A DNA stretch of 5,879 nt, taken from NCBI GenBank assembly GCA_013695905.1, contig JACCZQ010000175.1, positions 1 to 5,879 on the forward strand, in the 5' to 3' direction. The notes beneath the pieces were generated by a model. That model saw only the letters and a program-made list of their open reading frames with translations, did no database searches and was not told where the DNA came from. The translations under genes were made by a program, and so were the position numbers. Below are positions 5,415 to 5,879 of the stretch, one piece after another; position 1 is the stretch's first letter; each line of letters opens with the position of its first letter. This DNA comes from Chthoniobacterales bacterium. Its GTDB lineage: Bacteria; Verrucomicrobiota; Verrucomicrobiia; Chthoniobacterales; UBA10450.

Positions 5415-5879
5415 CAGGAATACTTCAGCACCACTTCCAGGATGATGTTGCCCGCGTCGCGGCAGCGGTCGATCACCTTCTCGAGGAGCGAATACAAATC
5501 GCGCAGGAAGATGATCTCCTTCGCGTCATAATCGCCCGTGTAGAGCTCGCGGAGCAGACTCAGCTCCAGCTTGTCCGCGTCGCCCTCGATCGTTTGCAGC
5601 CGCGCATTCCGCTCCCGCGCGGTGGCCGCATCCGTGCCTTTGCGGAGATCCTTCACCATCGCGAGCACCGTCTCCGCCGCGTCATCGAGCAGTTTCAGGT
5701 GCTGCTGGAAATTCTTCCCGCGCAGATCACCGGGCCAGATCAGCACCCGCTCCCCAATCTTTTCCACCGTCTTCGGGATCTTATAGAGAGCGACGGAGAG
5801 CGCCTGGATGTCCTCACGCTCCAGCGGCGTAATAAACGTCTTGCAAAGCTGCTCCGTCAGCTCCTGCGTGATCTGCTTA
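5414..5879 (-). CDS. DUF47 / PhoU-like phosphate transport regulator (partial, N-terminus missing)
   Basis: The frame is open from the right edge to the TGA at 5414-5416, showing 154 residues of an all-helical DUF47 (PhoU-like, PF01865) protein. The family is about 205-215 residues long, so roughly the first 50-60 residues lie outside the window. Visible landmarks are TFITPLEREDIQAL (14-27), matching the typical F-ITP-D-REDI motif of the first half, and EGDADKLELSLLRELY (98-113) and LRDLYSLLEKVIDRCRDAGN (125-144) of the second half, where acidic residues are thought to bind metal. A GTG at 5765-5767 could start a shorter frame, but the family motif upstream shows that it is internal. Proteins of this family are usually encoded next to a PiT permease, as here, and are thought to control or assist it. 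One oddity: the usual paired aspartates after REDIxAL are replaced by LYKIPKTVEK (31-40). Confidence 0.92.
   Translation of the reverse strand, partial: KQITQELTEQLCKTFITPLEREDIQALSVALYKIPKTVEKIGERVLIWPGDLRGKNFQQHLKLLDDAAETVLAMVKDLRKGTDAATARERNARLQTIEGDADKLELSLLRELYTGDYDAKEIIFLRDLYSLLEKVIDRCRDAGNIILEVVLKYS

Noticed and set aside
5414..5767. A short DUF47 gene starting at the GTG at 5765-5767
   Set aside because: The frame continues without a stop to the window edge, and the upstream residues carry the conserved TFITPLEREDI motif, so the GTG is internal.
1..5879. A novel defence, mobile or biosynthetic system
   Set aside because: No integrase, transposase, nuclease, toxin-antitoxin pair, spaced repeats or tRNA-linked boundary is visible. 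All genes but one fall into known housekeeping or transport families.

Overview
The window is ordinary chromosomal DNA from a high-GC bacterium, most likely a verrucomicrobium of the Opitutaceae type. The main clue is the bL28 protein. It carries an extra basic Gly/Lys-rich segment after the N-terminal VCSITG motif, which I recall from chlamydial and verrucomicrobial L28 sequences. The weak or absent Shine-Dalgarno sequences before several genes, and the Gfo/Idh/MocA oxidoreductase subfamily present here, fit that view. The placement is from memory and was not computed.

Layout, left to right. Positions 1-432 (minus) hold the N-terminal 144 residues of a membrane protein that looks like an MscS-type mechanosensitive channel; it runs off the left edge. 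Next is acpP, the acyl carrier protein of fatty-acid synthesis (551-802, minus), which ends at a textbook UUCG-tetraloop terminator (481-511). A 164-191 bp divergent intergenic region follows, with a 7-bp inverted repeat and a possible acpP promoter. Then comes a large uncharacterised protein (994-2703, plus) with a basic Arg-rich disordered arm, a folded core, a probable winged helix and an acidic Ala/Glu-rich tail. It converges on rpmB (2838-3107, minus; bL28) across a hairpin-rich 134 bp spacer. Divergent from rpmB is a Gfo/Idh/MocA-family oxidoreductase (3299-4339, plus) that lacks the usual catalytic residues. It converges on a phosphate-transport pair on the minus strand: a DUF47/PhoU-like gene (partial, 5414 to the right edge) followed 20 bp later by a PiT-family phosphate permease (4356-5393).

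How the genes relate. Only the PiT permease and its DUF47 partner form a clear operon with a shared function, low-affinity phosphate uptake and its control. acpP and rpmB are housekeeping genes, each apparently expressed on its own. The uncharacterised protein and the oxidoreductase have no obvious functional link to their neighbours. I found no mobile element, CRISPR array, RNA gene, phage remnant or defence cluster. I do not see a novel multi-gene system. The items most worth a second look are the tripartite uncharacterised protein and the oxidoreductase with a rebuilt active site.
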